From Nitrosopumilus sp. (GTDB lineage: Archaea > Thermoproteota > Nitrososphaeria > Nitrososphaerales > Nitrosopumilaceae): 64,000 nucleotides of DNA. The stretch spans positions 1 to 64,000 of the forward strand of contig NZ_JAILWC010000003.1 in assembly GCF_025699125.1 (NCBI RefSeq), read 5' to 3'. A program made the translations under genes and the position numbers. The notes under the pieces were generated by a model. It was not told where the DNA came from. It did not search any database and saw only the letters and a program-made list of their open reading frames with translations. Every line of letters begins with the position of its first letter. Within the stretch, counting starts at the first letter, position 1. Shown here piece by piece: positions 17,707 through 27,042 of this stretch.

Positions 17707-18018
17707 GTGCCTAACTGTCCAGAATGTACATCACGAGAGAAAAAGAAAATAGAAGCAAAGTATGAGGAAGAAATTCCTGAGGAAGAAAGGAGTAGAGACG
17801 CCTTATTCAAATTATTTGATGAAATTGACATTCCAATGAAAATGGATGAAAAAAACAGAAGACATTTCATTTGTAAACGGTGTGGATTATACGCAACTAG
17901 AGAAGAAATTTCCGATATAAGATTCAAATTAAATCAAAGAGAAAGAACACGTGATGACAAACATGATGACTATCTAGAATGGTGGTCAAAAAGTAAAAAA
18001 GAAAAAGCTGAAAGCTAG
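17707..18018 (+). CDS. Small zinc-ribbon protein
   Basis: The 103-aa product starts at a GTG and carries CPEC at residues 4-7 and CKRC at about 57-60, a typical two-knuckle zinc ribbon, separated by a highly charged helix. The rest is Lys/Glu/Arg-rich. Such proteins often bind RNA polymerase, ribosomes or DNA, but no specific family is evident. It is followed 12 bp later by an acidic protein gene, probably in the same operon. Confidence 0.7.
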   Translation: MPNCPECTSREKKKIEAKYEEEIPEEERSRDALFKLFDEIDIPMKMDEKNRRHFICKRCGLYATREEISDIRFKLNQRERTRDDKHDDYLEWWSKSKKEKAES

Positions 18019-18030
18019 AGTGAGTTTAGT

Positions 18031-18432
18031 ATGGTAAAAAAGAAAGAAGACGATATTCCTGATTGGGTTACAGACGAAATACAAAATGCAAAATTTCAGA
18101 AGCCTCAAGAGATGAAAAAGACAGGATATGTTTTAGAAATGTATAATGAAGATAATAAGATAGATGTCCAATTATACGATCCGGTTGAAGATGGAAGACA
18201 CATAGTAACAATGGATTTATCTAAAAAGATCAAAATTGACGATTTGGAAAAAGGAGTTGTGTATGAATTTACTTTTGATCAACATAAGGCTCCATTAAGT
18301 AAAAAAGTTTCAGAATATCTTGAAAAAGAAAAAGAAATAGAGATGAATGCAATTTATCAATTTGAATTAAAATCATTGGAATTGCTAGATGTGGGCTCAA
18401 GTGAAGCCGCAGATGATGATCTAGAAGAATAA
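18031..18432 (+). CDS. Acidic cytoplasmic protein of unknown function
   Basis: The 133-aa product has no signal peptide or transmembrane helix, is rich in Glu/Asp/Lys and ends in an acidic tail. The central part alternates short hydrophobic strands (GYVLEMY, IDVQLYD, GRHIVTMDL, VYEFTFD), suggesting a small beta-barrel, possibly OB-like. It lies in the operon with the zinc-ribbon gene upstream and converges on an SDR gene. Function unknown. Confidence 0.65.
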   Translation: MVKKKEDDIPDWVTDEIQNAKFQKPQEMKKTGYVLEMYNEDNKIDVQLYDPVEDGRHIVTMDLSKKIKIDDLEKGVVYEFTFDQHKAPLSKKVSEYLEKEKEIEMNAIYQFELKSLELLDVGSSEAADDDLEE

Positions 18433-18434
18433 AC

Positions 18435-19235
18435 TTAATTCTGTTTTGTATAATCTAACTGTTTTTTGAATGATTTTCCTAGTATTGGATTAATAAAAAA
18501 AGGAAATGTGCTTTTCATCCATATTGCGCCACGTACAACTGAGGGCACCACAATTTCTAATCGCGAAGAGTTTGCGGCTTTGAGAATTGCTTTTGCAACA
18601 GTTTTAGCATCAAGTGATGTTGGTGAATATTTTGGCATCTTTTCAAATGAAGAATGATCAAAAAAGTTGGTTCTGACCATAATTGGACTAACAACTGTAA
18701 TTCCTATTCCAGTATTTTTTAATTCATGTTTAAGACCTTCTGAAAATCCTAACATTGCAAATTTGGATGCACAGTATGAAGCTATTCCAGGTAAACCAAA
18801 ACTTGCTGCAACGGATGCAATATTTACTATGTGACCAGATTTTTTCTTTAACATTGATGGAAGAAAGTTTTTGATGCAATAAACCATACCAAAATAATTT
18901 GTTTCCATCTGTGATTCTATATCATCAATTGAGAGATTAGAAACAGAACCATATATTGCAAATCCAGCATTATTTATCAAAATATCAATAGAATCAAATT
19001 TTTCTAAAACTATTTTTGACATTTCTTTAACCTGATCCTTTTTTGAAACATCACACGGGCAAACAAATGTAGTTACATTAAATTTTTTCAATTCATTTGC
19101 AACTTGTTCAAGCTTATCGATTTTTCTTGCAACTAAAATTATGTTTGAGCCCAGTTTTGCAAATTCTATTGCAGTTTCTCTACCGATTCCAGATGATGCG
19201 CCAGTAATTAGAACTACTTTGTTTTTGAAATTCAC
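18435..19235 (-). CDS. Short-chain dehydrogenase/reductase
   Basis: The 266-aa product is a classical SDR: ITGASSGIGRE cofactor loop at residues 10-20, NNAGFA at about 89-94, a catalytic serine in NIASVAAS, and the YCASK catalytic Tyr/Lys motif. An Arg/Lys after the second strand (VARK) fits NADP(H) preference. The C-terminal region has hydrophobic stretches that may attach to the membrane. The substrate cannot be told. Confidence 0.88.
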   Translation of the reverse strand: MNFKNKVVLITGASSGIGRETAIEFAKLGSNIILVARKIDKLEQVANELKKFNVTTFVCPCDVSKKDQVKEMSKIVLEKFDSIDILINNAGFAIYGSVSNLSIDDIESQMETNYFGMVYCIKNFLPSMLKKKSGHIVNIASVAASFGLPGIASYCASKFAMLGFSEGLKHELKNTGIGITVVSPIMVRTNFFDHSSFEKMPKYSPTSLDAKTVAKAILKAANSSRLEIVVPSVVRGAIWMKSTFPFFINPILGKSFKKQLDYTKQN

Positions 19236-19309
19236 AGATCAAAAAAAATCATTAGAAGATAAAGTGGTTTCTATAGTAGATTTTTACCATATAAACAGGA
19301 AATCTTTAT

Positions 19310-20317
19310 TCAAGATTTTGATATTTTACTTAAGGCTAATTTTACTAAAAGTAGCCAAGTAATTACTATGGGTACATAGTATGTTGCAATTCTCCAGCCA
19401 ATAACGGAATTCCATCCAACAATGCCCTCAGATATTTCAAATGCAAAGGGATCTAAATTGTTTAGATACGCAACAATTCCAAATTCAGCAAGTCCTGATC
19501 CACCAATAGTGATTGGTAAATTTCCAATTGCGTTTGCTCCCATTACAGCCATTATAGAATCAAATGCAGAAATGACAAATCCTGTTCCCATTGCAATAAC
19601 CATAAAAGAAATTCCGTAAAATGACCAAGATGCAAGTGAAAACAAGAATGAGATTGTAAAGATTTTTTTGGATTCAGGAGTTTTTAGATTTTCTCTACTC
19701 ATAGTACATACTTCTTCCATCCAAGTGTTTGTTTTTTCAATGGCTTTGACACCTTTTTCTTTTCCGAATCTTTTTGTCAAATTTTCTAATATTTTGGGAA
19801 CTTGAAATGTATGTTTAGAAGAAAGAAAGAACATCACCATCCATAAAGATGTGATAACAATGCTAACGGCTAAAATAACAGCTGCGACTACATATGCACC
19901 ATTTAACAAAGCAATAATTCCTGCCATTATTGATAGCAACCCTGCTGCAAATACTTCAGTTACGATATCCATAATAGCAATCCATGCTGCTTTTGCTGGA
20001 TTGACTCCTTTCTTGTGTAAATAATAGATCACAACTAATTCTGCTCCAACAAACATAGGAGTTGTAAATTTGATGAATTCGCTTCCAATTCTTACACCAG
20101 TTAATTTGAAAAATGAGTCAAAGCTTCCAAGATATTTTCTCGCAATATATGCAAATTTGACTCCCTGCAAACCTAATTTGATCATCATTGCTATAATTGC
20201 ACCAACAAACGGAAATATTCCGATTGCCAACAAATCATCTAATTGAATATCGAATTGAATAGCTATTATGAAGATAGGAATTAGGGTAACAGGAATAGCA
20301 ACAAGTCTCCAGTTCAT
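19310..20317 (-). CDS. Flippase-like integral membrane protein (LPG synthase TM/UPF0104 family)
   Basis: The product is polytopic with about eight hydrophobic helices. Motifs such as GSEFIKFTTPMFVGAELV in the first half and NLPITIGGSGLAEFG in the second half are typical of the UPF0104/AglD-like family. Members are implicated in moving or modifying lipid-linked substrates. The ATG at 20317 is preferred. A TTG at 20341 would add eight residues. It would suit the glycolipid enzymes elsewhere in this window, but that is inference. Confidence 0.8.
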   Translation of the reverse strand: MNWRLVAIPVTLIPIFIIAIQFDIQLDDLLAIGIFPFVGAIIAMMIKLGLQGVKFAYIARKYLGSFDSFFKLTGVRIGSEFIKFTTPMFVGAELVVIYYLHKKGVNPAKAAWIAIMDIVTEVFAAGLLSIMAGIIALLNGAYVVAAVILAVSIVITSLWMVMFFLSSKHTFQVPKILENLTKRFGKEKGVKAIEKTNTWMEEVCTMSRENLKTPESKKIFTISFLFSLASWSFYGISFMVIAMGTGFVISAFDSIMAVMGANAIGNLPITIGGSGLAEFGIVAYLNNLDPFAFEISEGIVGWNSVIGWRIATYYVPIVITWLLLVKLALSKISKS

Positions 20318-20409
20318 TTGATAATTTTTTTGAGGATTCAAATATGAAAGTTGAGTAGATGCCTAGTCATCAAAATATACATGGTAAAAATTAGGCATGA
20401 AAAATTGAT

Positions 20410-20562
20410 TTAATTCATATTTTTGGGTTGGTTTTCAAGTTCTTGTTTTAGTTCTGCAAATAATGAGTCTAGCATATCAAAATTTGAGAGATTTCTTTCT
20501 CTAAGGAGTTTCAACACTAAATCTTTTAGATAATTTTCTTTTTCAGATATACTTTCAATCAC
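20410..20562 (-). CDS. Small helical acidic protein (50 aa)
   Basis: A clean 50-aa frame starts at a GTG and reads through two amphipathic helices (SEKENYLKDLVLKLLRERN, then FDMLDSLFAELKQELE) before TAA. Its composition (Glu/Leu/Lys, heptad-like leucines) is protein-like. It fills an otherwise empty 275-bp gap between divergent genes. No ATG is available in frame. Function unknown. Confidence 0.5.
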   Translation of the reverse strand: MIESISEKENYLKDLVLKLLRERNLSNFDMLDSLFAELKQELENQPKNMN

Positions 20563-20697
20563 AAATAAAATAAAAAAAGAATTAGATAAAGAGAAAGTGG
20601 AATATTATGAATTTTTTTGATACCAATTTGGAATTTCTTAGAGAATTCAGATAATCAAGTTAGTTTGAAATATAAGCAAATAAAGAATCAGATAGGT

Positions 20698-21456
20698 TTG
20701 AAAACAATTTTTATTTCTGGCACAGCTGGTTCTGGAAAATCATTACTTACATCAAAATTATATGATTATTATACAAAAAATGGAGCGTTTGTAGCAGTTT
20801 TGAATTTAGATCCTGGTGTAGAAAATATGCCATATACTTGTGATGTTGATGTTAGAGATTATGTAGATATTGTATCCATAATGCATCAATATGATCTTGG
20901 TCCAAACGGTGCCATGATAATGGCAAATGATTTGATTGCATCAAAAATTGATGATATTCAGAATGAAGTAAATAGAATAAATCCGGATTATCTAATTGTT
21001 GATACGCCAGGTCAAATTGAATTATTTGCATATCGTTCCAGTGGACGTTTTCTTGTAGAAAATATTTCATCAGATGAAAAAACAAATATTTTTCTCTTTG
21101 ATGGTGCTCTGGTTACTACTCCAGTTAATTTTGTCTCAATTGCACTTCTTGCAACATCAATAAGATTACGTTTGAATTTATCTACAATTAATGTAGTTAC
21201 TAAAACAGATCTTATTCAAGACAAATTAAAAGAAATATTACAATGGTCAACAAATTTGAATACGTTAGAAAATGCAATTGCTAAAGAAGCAGATGGTGAT
21301 ACATACTCATTGACAACTAATATTTTACGAGGTTTGAATCTAGGGGGGTTTGCTCAAGGTTTGATTCCAATTTCTAATGTGACAGGAGAAGGTCTTGTAA
21401 ATCTCCAAGGTGCGTTAAGCAGAATTCTTAATTTGGGTGAAGAGGTGGAAGATTAA
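20698..21456 (+). CDS. GPN-loop GTPase
   Basis: The product has Walker A GTAGSGKS, a GPNG motif that defines the family (in LGPNGAMI), DTPGQ as the switch II motif and TKTD for guanine specificity. GPN GTPases act as dimers. Eukaryotic relatives are needed for RNA polymerase II assembly or import, while the archaeal role is not settled. The TTG at 20698 (then KTIFISGTAGSGKS) matches the usual N terminus, giving 252 aa. A TTG at 20617 would add 27 residues with no homology-like features. It overlaps thrB by 1 bp (TAATG), so the two are coupled. Confidence 0.9.
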   Translation: MKTIFISGTAGSGKSLLTSKLYDYYTKNGAFVAVLNLDPGVENMPYTCDVDVRDYVDIVSIMHQYDLGPNGAMIMANDLIASKIDDIQNEVNRINPDYLIVDTPGQIELFAYRSSGRFLVENISSDEKTNIFLFDGALVTTPVNFVSIALLATSIRLRLNLSTINVVTKTDLIQDKLKEILQWSTNLNTLENAIAKEADGDTYSLTTNILRGLNLGGFAQGLIPISNVTGEGLVNLQGALSRILNLGEEVED

Positions 21457-22376
21457 TGGAATCAATTTCTATAAAAGCACCATCATCAACTGCAAATCTA
21501 GGTCCAGGATTTGATGTTTTTGGATTGGCGATAGATGCATTTTATGATGAAATTACACTGACTAAAACAAAAGGTGGAATTACAATAATTACTCAAGATG
21601 ATATTCCTACAAATCCTGAAAATAATACTGCCGGTTTAGTTATAAAAAATATGAAAAAAAAATTTAAAATAAAAAAAGGAATTGAAATTAAAATAAAAAA
21701 AGGAGTTCCTGCTGGATTTGGAATGGGTAGTAGTGCTGCATCAGCAGCGGCTGCTGCGGTAGCATTTGATAGATTGTTTGGACTTGGACTTGATGGAAAC
21801 ACTCTAGTAGAATTTGCAGGTTCTGGTGAAAAAGCTAGTGCAGGAACTGTTCATTATGATAATGTCGCTGCATCTGTTTTAGGAGGATTTGTTATTGTGA
21901 AAACTAATCCTTTAGATGTAATTAGGATAGATCCTCCAATTAATCTTCGAATGTGTGTTGCAGTTCCAAAACTTGATGTTCCAAAAAAGAAAACCAAAGT
22001 ATCAAGAGGAGTTATTCCAAAAAAAGTGAAATTAACAGACAGTGTTTTGAATATATCTAACGCTTCTGCGATTGTTGCAGGGTTTATGAAAAAAGATCCA
22101 GAACTAATTGGAAATTCAATTAAGGATGTAATAGTTGAACCAGCAAGACAACATATGATTCCAGGTTATGTTAAAGTAAAGCAAAATGCTCTAAAAGCAG
22201 GCGCATTAGGAGTAACAATAAGTGGTGCAGGTCCATCAATAATTGCATTTTCACAGAAATCTGCAAACTTAAAAAAGATTAGTTTAGCAATGTCTAAGGG
22301 ATTTGCATCTGCAAAGATTGAATGTCAAACAATAATCTGTAAACCCAGTAAAGGTGCTGTAGATAAAAGAAAATGA
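21456..22376 (+). CDS. thrB: Homoserine kinase
   Basis: The 306-aa GHMP kinase begins with SISIKAPSSTANLGPGFDVFG, the N-terminal signature of homoserine kinase, contains the phosphate-binding motif PAGFGMGSSAASAAA at about residues 85-99, and a C-terminal GAGPS loop. It phosphorylates homoserine on the way to threonine. It is translationally coupled to the GPN GTPase upstream and followed closely by queC. The three-gene order is an operon by spacing but not by pathway. Confidence 0.93.
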   Translation: MESISIKAPSSTANLGPGFDVFGLAIDAFYDEITLTKTKGGITIITQDDIPTNPENNTAGLVIKNMKKKFKIKKGIEIKIKKGVPAGFGMGSSAASAAAAAVAFDRLFGLGLDGNTLVEFAGSGEKASAGTVHYDNVAASVLGGFVIVKTNPLDVIRIDPPINLRMCVAVPKLDVPKKKTKVSRGVIPKKVKLTDSVLNISNASAIVAGFMKKDPELIGNSIKDVIVEPARQHMIPGYVKVKQNALKAGALGVTISGAGPSIIAFSQKSANLKKISLAMSKGFASAKIECQTIICKPSKGAVDKRK

Positions 22377-22385
22377 TTTGTGGGT

Positions 22386-23060
22386 ATGAAAAAAGCAGTT
22401 ATAGTATTTAGTGGAGGAGTAGACTCTGTTTGTGCAGTTTCATTTTTAAAATCAAAATATGAATTATATGGAATTACATTTTCTTACGGACAAAAGGCAA
22501 GTAATGAAATAACAGCAGCAAAATCTTTTGCAAAAAAACTTGGATTAAAACAGCATAAAATTATTGATATTGGTTTTATGAAAGAACTGTATGGTGATTC
22601 GAATGTTTTGACAAGTTCAAAAAAGAAAATTCCAAGTGAATTTGAATATTCAATAGTAGTTCCAATTAGAAATGCAGTATTTTTATCAATAGCATCTGCT
22701 TGGGCATTTACCCTTAATGCCTCGCTGGTTGCATACGGTGCACATACTGGAGATATACACTACCCCGATTGTAGACCTGTTTTTGCAAAAAAACTTGAAG
22801 CAGCATTTAATCAAGGAGAAATTGATGGAATTAAATCAAAAATACGAAAAAATATAGAAATTTGGTCACCATATAGAAAGGGTCTATCAAAAAGCGATTT
22901 GTTAAAATCAGGAATGAAGGTATTGGGAGATTCTATTTTTAAAACTTGGAGTTGTTATTCAAATAAAAAATATCATTGTGGGATTTGTGAATCATGTAAT
23001 AATCGAAAAGCTGCATTTGAAAAAGCAGGCATCATAGATAAAACAGAATATGTAGAATAA
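22386..23060 (+). CDS. queC: 7-cyano-7-deazaguanine (preQ0) synthase
   Basis: The product has the PP-loop SGGVDS near the N terminus, and a C-terminal cysteine cluster (CYS...CGICESC) that binds zinc in QueC. It converts 7-carboxy-7-deazaguanine to preQ0, the base inserted into archaeal tRNA for archaeosine. The ATG at 22386 is preferred over the GTG at 22380. folE and queE, which make its precursors, lie just downstream on the other strand. Confidence 0.93.
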   Translation: MKKAVIVFSGGVDSVCAVSFLKSKYELYGITFSYGQKASNEITAAKSFAKKLGLKQHKIIDIGFMKELYGDSNVLTSSKKKIPSEFEYSIVVPIRNAVFLSIASAWAFTLNASLVAYGAHTGDIHYPDCRPVFAKKLEAAFNQGEIDGIKSKIRKNIEIWSPYRKGLSKSDLLKSGMKVLGDSIFKTWSCYSNKKYHCGICESCNNRKAAFEKAGIIDKTEYVE

Positions 23061-23062
23061 TT

Positions 23063-23314
23063 CTAGTATTTGTTTTGAAGAATTTTCTTTTTTAGAATAA
23101 AACCTCTGATTCCAATATACCATGCTAAAAATATCAATCCCACAATTCCCATGAAAACATAATTTTGTAGTTCAGGAGTAAGATTCTCAAATGAGTTAGT
23201 AATTTCTCTAGATACTAACATAGAGATTGCGATAACAATTCCAAACTCAATTGCATACCATGTCCAACTAGGCCAAGATTCTTTTGGAATGTGAACATAT
23301 GGATTTGCTCCCAT
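23063..23314 (-). CDS. Small two-helix membrane protein
   Basis: From the ATG at 23314 the product is 83 aa, with hydrophobic helices at about residues 18-37 and 51-72 and a basic C-terminal tail. A TTG at 23326 would add four residues. No family is recognised. It converges on queC with a 2-bp gap and lies 43 bp downstream of folE on the same strand. Confidence 0.6.
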   Translation of the reverse strand: MGANPYVHIPKESWPSWTWYAIEFGIVIAISMLVSREITNSFENLTPELQNYVFMGIVGLIFLAWYIGIRGFILKKKILQNKY

Positions 23315-23357
23315 GTGGATAATCAAAAATGATGATTATTTAATTTTTCAGTATAGC

Positions 23358-23927
23358 CTAAAAGGAAGAGTATGATGTACGTTTTCTGATAAGTGTCATA
23401 ATTCCTGCTTTTTCTTCTTTATTTTCATAAATTCCTCTAAATGCTGATGAGGAGAGTGTTGCATCGTTTCTAACACCTCTCATTTTCATACAAAGGTGTT
23501 CTGCATCAGCTAAAACAACAACTCCTTTTACACCTTGAGAGTATAATTCATCGGCAATATTTTTGGTCAGTCGCTCTTGAATTTGTAGTCTCTTTGAATA
23601 CTTTTCAACCAATCTAACAAGTTTTGAGATTCCAAAAACTCTTCCATTTGGAGAATAAGCAATGTGAATTTTTCCAAAAAAGGGCAACATGTGATGTTCA
23701 CACATTGAATAAAATTGAATATCTCGTGCTATTACTACATCAGAGTCTTCTGAAAATTGTACAGATAGTTCTGAATCAGAATCATATCCTTCAAAAATTT
23801 CTTTGTACATGCTTGCGATTCTATCTGGAGTTTCCCGTAATCCCTCACGTGTAGGATCCTCCCCAATTTCAATAATTAATTCTCTTACAAGTTTTTTTAC
23901 ACGTTCTTTATCCATGCACATTTTCAC
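23358..23927 (-). CDS. folE: GTP cyclohydrolase I
   Basis: The 189-aa product matches FolE (type IA): [10 protein letters not shown]...[15 protein letters not shown] at the N terminus, the zinc-ligand motif [11 protein letters not shown] and the second ligand in DAEHLCM. It opens GTP to 7,8-dihydroneopterin triphosphate, the first step towards preQ0 and archaeosine. It lies next to queE (50 bp) and opposite queC. Several ATG codons lie within the first five residues, so the exact start is uncertain by up to four residues. Confidence 0.95.
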   Translation of the reverse strand: MKMCMDKERVKKLVRELIIEIGEDPTREGLRETPDRIASMYKEIFEGYDSDSELSVQFSEDSDVVIARDIQFYSMCEHHMLPFFGKIHIAYSPNGRVFGISKLVRLVEKYSKRLQIQERLTKNIADELYSQGVKGVVVLADAEHLCMKMRGVRNDATLSSSAFRGIYENKEEKAGIMTLIRKRTSYSSF

Positions 23928-23978
23928 AGAATTTTTCTAGTATTTGAACCTAGTTAGATTTTCAGTCAAGTGGTAACG

Positions 23979-24692
23979 TTATGGGGCTCCTATGAATTTG
24001 TGTAATTGAGGAACTACCTTGACATCCATATAATATGGATACACAATATCATACAAATTTAATAAAAGATCCAATGACGGTTCAGAAATACCATATGTTG
24101 GTTGGATGATAAATCCATCTATATCGTCTTTAGAAACAATCTTAAAAATTTGATTTACTAATTCTTTGAATTCATCTAACTTAGTTTTAGAGCTAACAAC
24201 AATTTTGATATAAGTTGTTTTTTTAGCTTCGATGGATGATTTAAGACATTTCATTGTATTATCAATCAATTTTTCATAATGATCAGAATCTACAAAATCA
24301 GAATCTTTTGTTTTAAATTCAATTTTTACAATATCGATGAATGGTAATACATGGTTGAATCTATCAATATCAAAACATGATGATTCAAGATATGTAGGAA
24401 TTTTTTTATCTTGAACATGTTTTGCAAGTAATGCTACAGCTTGATGTTGAATTAGAGGATCACCGCCAGTAAAATTTACTTTGTAAGTTTGTCTTTGAAG
24501 ATTTGAATCAATTAATCTATTTGCTTCTTCAATAGTATATTCCGTTCCAGAATCAAGTGGAAGAGATTCTTTAGTGTCACAGTAAAAACAAGTAAATGGA
24601 CAACCGGCTAGTCTAATAAAAAGAGTCTTTGTTCCATAAAGAATTCCTTCGCCTTCAACTGATGTGAATATCTCAAATAATCTTACTTTCAA
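23979..24692 (-). CDS. queE: 7-carboxy-7-deazaguanine synthase (radical SAM)
   Basis: The 237-aa product carries the radical SAM cysteines in CPFTCFYC (CxxxCxxC), right after a FTSVEGEGILYGTKTLFIRLAG block typical of QueE, and a TGGDPL motif. It rearranges 6-carboxytetrahydropterin to 7-carboxy-7-deazaguanine. With folE and queC it supplies preQ0. The intervening 6-carboxytetrahydropterin synthase (QueD) is not in the window. Confidence 0.93.
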   Translation of the reverse strand: MKVRLFEIFTSVEGEGILYGTKTLFIRLAGCPFTCFYCDTKESLPLDSGTEYTIEEANRLIDSNLQRQTYKVNFTGGDPLIQHQAVALLAKHVQDKKIPTYLESSCFDIDRFNHVLPFIDIVKIEFKTKDSDFVDSDHYEKLIDNTMKCLKSSIEAKKTTYIKIVVSSKTKLDEFKELVNQIFKIVSKDDIDGFIIQPTYGISEPSLDLLLNLYDIVYPYYMDVKVVPQLHKFIGAP

Positions 24693-24733
24693 GTAATAAT
24701 TGTAATTTTTTTCATTATTTATTCAATGAGTTT

Positions 24734-24934
24734 CTAGTGCATTACAGGTTCTTTTGTATAAAATAATCCTGAGATGAAAAATACTACTCCCAAAATTCCA
24801 ATAGTACTTCCAATTAGCTCTACTTGATTTTGAAAAACTCCTTCAAGTGGGGCCCACAACCAAGCCATCAAAGCACCAACAATAATCATAGGTATACCTA
24901 CTCCAACTGTAATTGATTTTGAGGCCATGCTCAT
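24734..24934 (-). CDS. Small two-helix membrane protein
   Basis: The 66-aa product has two hydrophobic helices (about residues 8-28 and 40-58) linked by a short acidic loop. No recognisable family. It stands 42 bp downstream of queE's start on the same strand, with its own short upstream gap. Confidence 0.55.
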   Translation of the reverse strand: MSMASKSITVGVGIPMIIVGALMAWLWAPLEGVFQNQVELIGSTIGILGVVFFISGLFYTKEPVMH

Positions 24935-24971
24935 GCTGTTTAGAAAATGTATATGAAGTTTATGATAAGTA

Positions 24972-26009
24972 TCAAAGAGAATTTTTAATTTCTTCTAATT
25001 GTTTTGCTAAATCTCTCAATAATTGATTAGCATTATCAAATTCTCCATCATACAAATATCTTTTAATGGTTTGAAGTGTTTCTTTGGCATCAACCAAAAT
25101 ATCTTGATCTACTCTATCTATTTGAGATAACTGTGATATGGTTTTTTCAATCTGTAAGACTCTAGATTCAAGTCTATCATTTTTTGTTAGTTCAAACTGT
25201 TTTTTTATTGATAAAATTTTTCTGATTTCTTGTACAATATCTGCAGGACTATCTGCAGAAGAGAGTTTTTCTCTTGCATTTTCCAGTTTATTTATAATTT
25301 CATCAGATAGACCTTGCTTTTTGGCATTTTCAATTAGTCTATCTAATTGCTCTAGATATTGTTGAGCATATTCTTTAGCACGTTGAGATTCTTGTTTTGC
25401 AGCTTCCTCACGGATTTCTTTATTGATTTCTACAACAATTTCTTGAATTTTTTGAAGTGTTTCTGATGCCAATGAAAATTGATTATCACTAATTTGTTGT
25501 CTAGATAATTCGAATAATTTATCTAGTTCAGAAAAATCGATTGAAGTTTTGTATTTTTCAGCAAGTGATTTTAGATTATTTACATAAACTTGTAATCTCT
25601 GAATATCATTTGATGGATCTTTAGCAGTTGATCTTGCAGAATTTGTAGGTGTTTTTTCTGAAATATCTCTAGATGATTCTTTAGTGGCAGCATCATCTGA
25701 TGTTGATAAATGTCTAGAAATTTCAGTGAATATTTTCATTGCTGAAAGAAAATGCTCCTTTGCTGAAACAGTGTCGTTATTTCTGATTGCTTTTTCTAGA
25801 TAATTGACATTTTGAATTCCTTCTTCAAATAATTTTTTTATTTCATCTGGGGATTCAGAAGAAATTTGGTTTTGAATTTGGTTTTGTGCGCGTTTTGCAA
25901 GTTTTAAAAGAATTGATGGATCATCTTGAGCATAAACATTATTTGTTATTCCACCGAGAGCCATACTTGCTACTAAAATCAACAATCCAAAAGTTACTAT
26001 CGTATTCAT
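24972..26009 (-). CDS. Exported coiled-coil protein
   Basis: The 345-aa product has a signal peptide (residues 1-27, ending VYA) and then is almost wholly helical, with heptad-like repeats from about residue 130 to the end and no cysteines. It is probably a rod- or bundle-forming surface or periplasm-like protein. It overlaps the membrane winged-helix gene by 4 bp (ATGA), so it is coupled to it, which suggests that it works with that sensor on the outside of the membrane. Confidence 0.7.
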   Translation of the reverse strand: MNTIVTFGLLILVASMALGGITNNVYAQDDPSILLKLAKRAQNQIQNQISSESPDEIKKLFEEGIQNVNYLEKAIRNNDTVSAKEHFLSAMKIFTEISRHLSTSDDAATKESSRDISEKTPTNSARSTAKDPSNDIQRLQVYVNNLKSLAEKYKTSIDFSELDKLFELSRQQISDNQFSLASETLQKIQEIVVEINKEIREEAAKQESQRAKEYAQQYLEQLDRLIENAKKQGLSDEIINKLENAREKLSSADSPADIVQEIRKILSIKKQFELTKNDRLESRVLQIEKTISQLSQIDRVDQDILVDAKETLQTIKRYLYDGEFDNANQLLRDLAKQLEEIKNSL

Positions 26010-26947
26010 TCTTCATCCTCCAATACTTTCTTTAGTTTAACCAGATTTTGTAAATCTTTTTTAGAAATTTCAATTACTCCTTGTCTTTCTAGTCGTTTTA
26101 CTGCTCTCCACATTGTTGTTCTTGGTTGAAGGAATTTTTTTCGCAAATCACTTTCTAAAACTTGTCCACCATTTTCAGAAATAAATTTAATAATTTCTTT
26201 ATCATCTTCACGCATTTCAGGCCTTAGATTGAAAATGGTTTCAGTATCAAGAGAGTCAATATTTGTTTCAGATTTAGGAGATTCGTTTTCTAAAATGGAC
26301 AATGATTGTGTTTGTTTTCTTTTAATTAAAATTATTCCTCCAACTATAGCTGCTGCAATAGATACACCAATAATAGATATTGTAAAAATATCAACGTTAA
26401 ATTGTTCTGGATTTGTTACTGGTGGGCTTATTACTGGTGGATTTGTAGTTCCAAGAATATAATTAATTTCAGACAAGCCGGTACTTAGTTCTAATTGTGT
26501 TTGATCATTTACTATGATCATGTTTGATGGCAATGCATTCATACCAACAATAATCGAGTTTTGAGGCATAAGTAATGAGTAATTAGTTGGTGAATCAAGA
26601 GAGAAAGTCCATACTCTTCCTTCTTTTGAAATTAAATCATGAATATCATAATCAATTGTAATAGAAGATGAGCCAAAAGTATCAATGGTTACTTTATCAT
26701 CAACAATTTCACTAGATAATAAAAAACCATTTTCGCTAACCGCTACAAAATTGTCAATTGATGGTCCAAATAATTTAATCTCAAAATCTGGATTTAATGG
26801 ATCTACATCCAAATTAGCTGATACATGTACTGAACCATCTGAATAAAGAATAAGATCAAGAGTTCGAGTAGAGCTGAACGAGGTCTGAATAGGCATCGCA
26901 AGTGCAACAACGATAAAGCTAGCAATTATCAAAGGTGCTTTTGCCAT
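26006..26947 (-). CDS. Membrane-spanning winged-helix regulator with extracytoplasmic sensor domain
   Basis: From the ATG at 26947 (AKAPLIIASFIVV follows) the product is 313 aa: a signal/anchor helix, about 180 residues of beta-rich extracytoplasmic domain, a transmembrane helix (IISIIGVSIAAAIVGGIILI) and a cytoplasmic C-terminal winged helix (about 70 residues, ending in a MarR-like RRLERQGVIEI wing). A TTG at 27046 would add 33 residues and overlap the upstream regulator gene by 4 bp. It looks like a one-component signalling protein. Neighbours: a soluble winged-helix gene before it and an exported coiled-coil gene after it. Confidence 0.8.
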   Translation of the reverse strand: MAKAPLIIASFIVVALAMPIQTSFSSTRTLDLILYSDGSVHVSANLDVDPLNPDFEIKLFGPSIDNFVAVSENGFLLSSEIVDDKVTIDTFGSSSITIDYDIHDLISKEGRVWTFSLDSPTNYSLLMPQNSIIVGMNALPSNMIIVNDQTQLELSTGLSEINYILGTTNPPVISPPVTNPEQFNVDIFTISIIGVSIAAAIVGGIILIKRKQTQSLSILENESPKSETNIDSLDTETIFNLRPEMREDDKEIIKFISENGGQVLESDLRKKFLQPRTTMWRAVKRLERQGVIEISKKDLQNLVKLKKVLEDEE

Positions 26948-27042
26948 TGTTTCGATGATACCCTCAGTCCTTACAAAAAGCATTCCATCTTCTCGAAGAA
27001 ACTCTTTCCTATGAATTGGTACGATTTCTGGATTCAATGGAT

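Noticed and set aside
20607-20654. 15-codon ATG frame just before the GPN GTPase
   Set aside because: Too short, no ribosome binding site, out of frame with the GTPase and not supported by composition. A leader peptide cannot be excluded.
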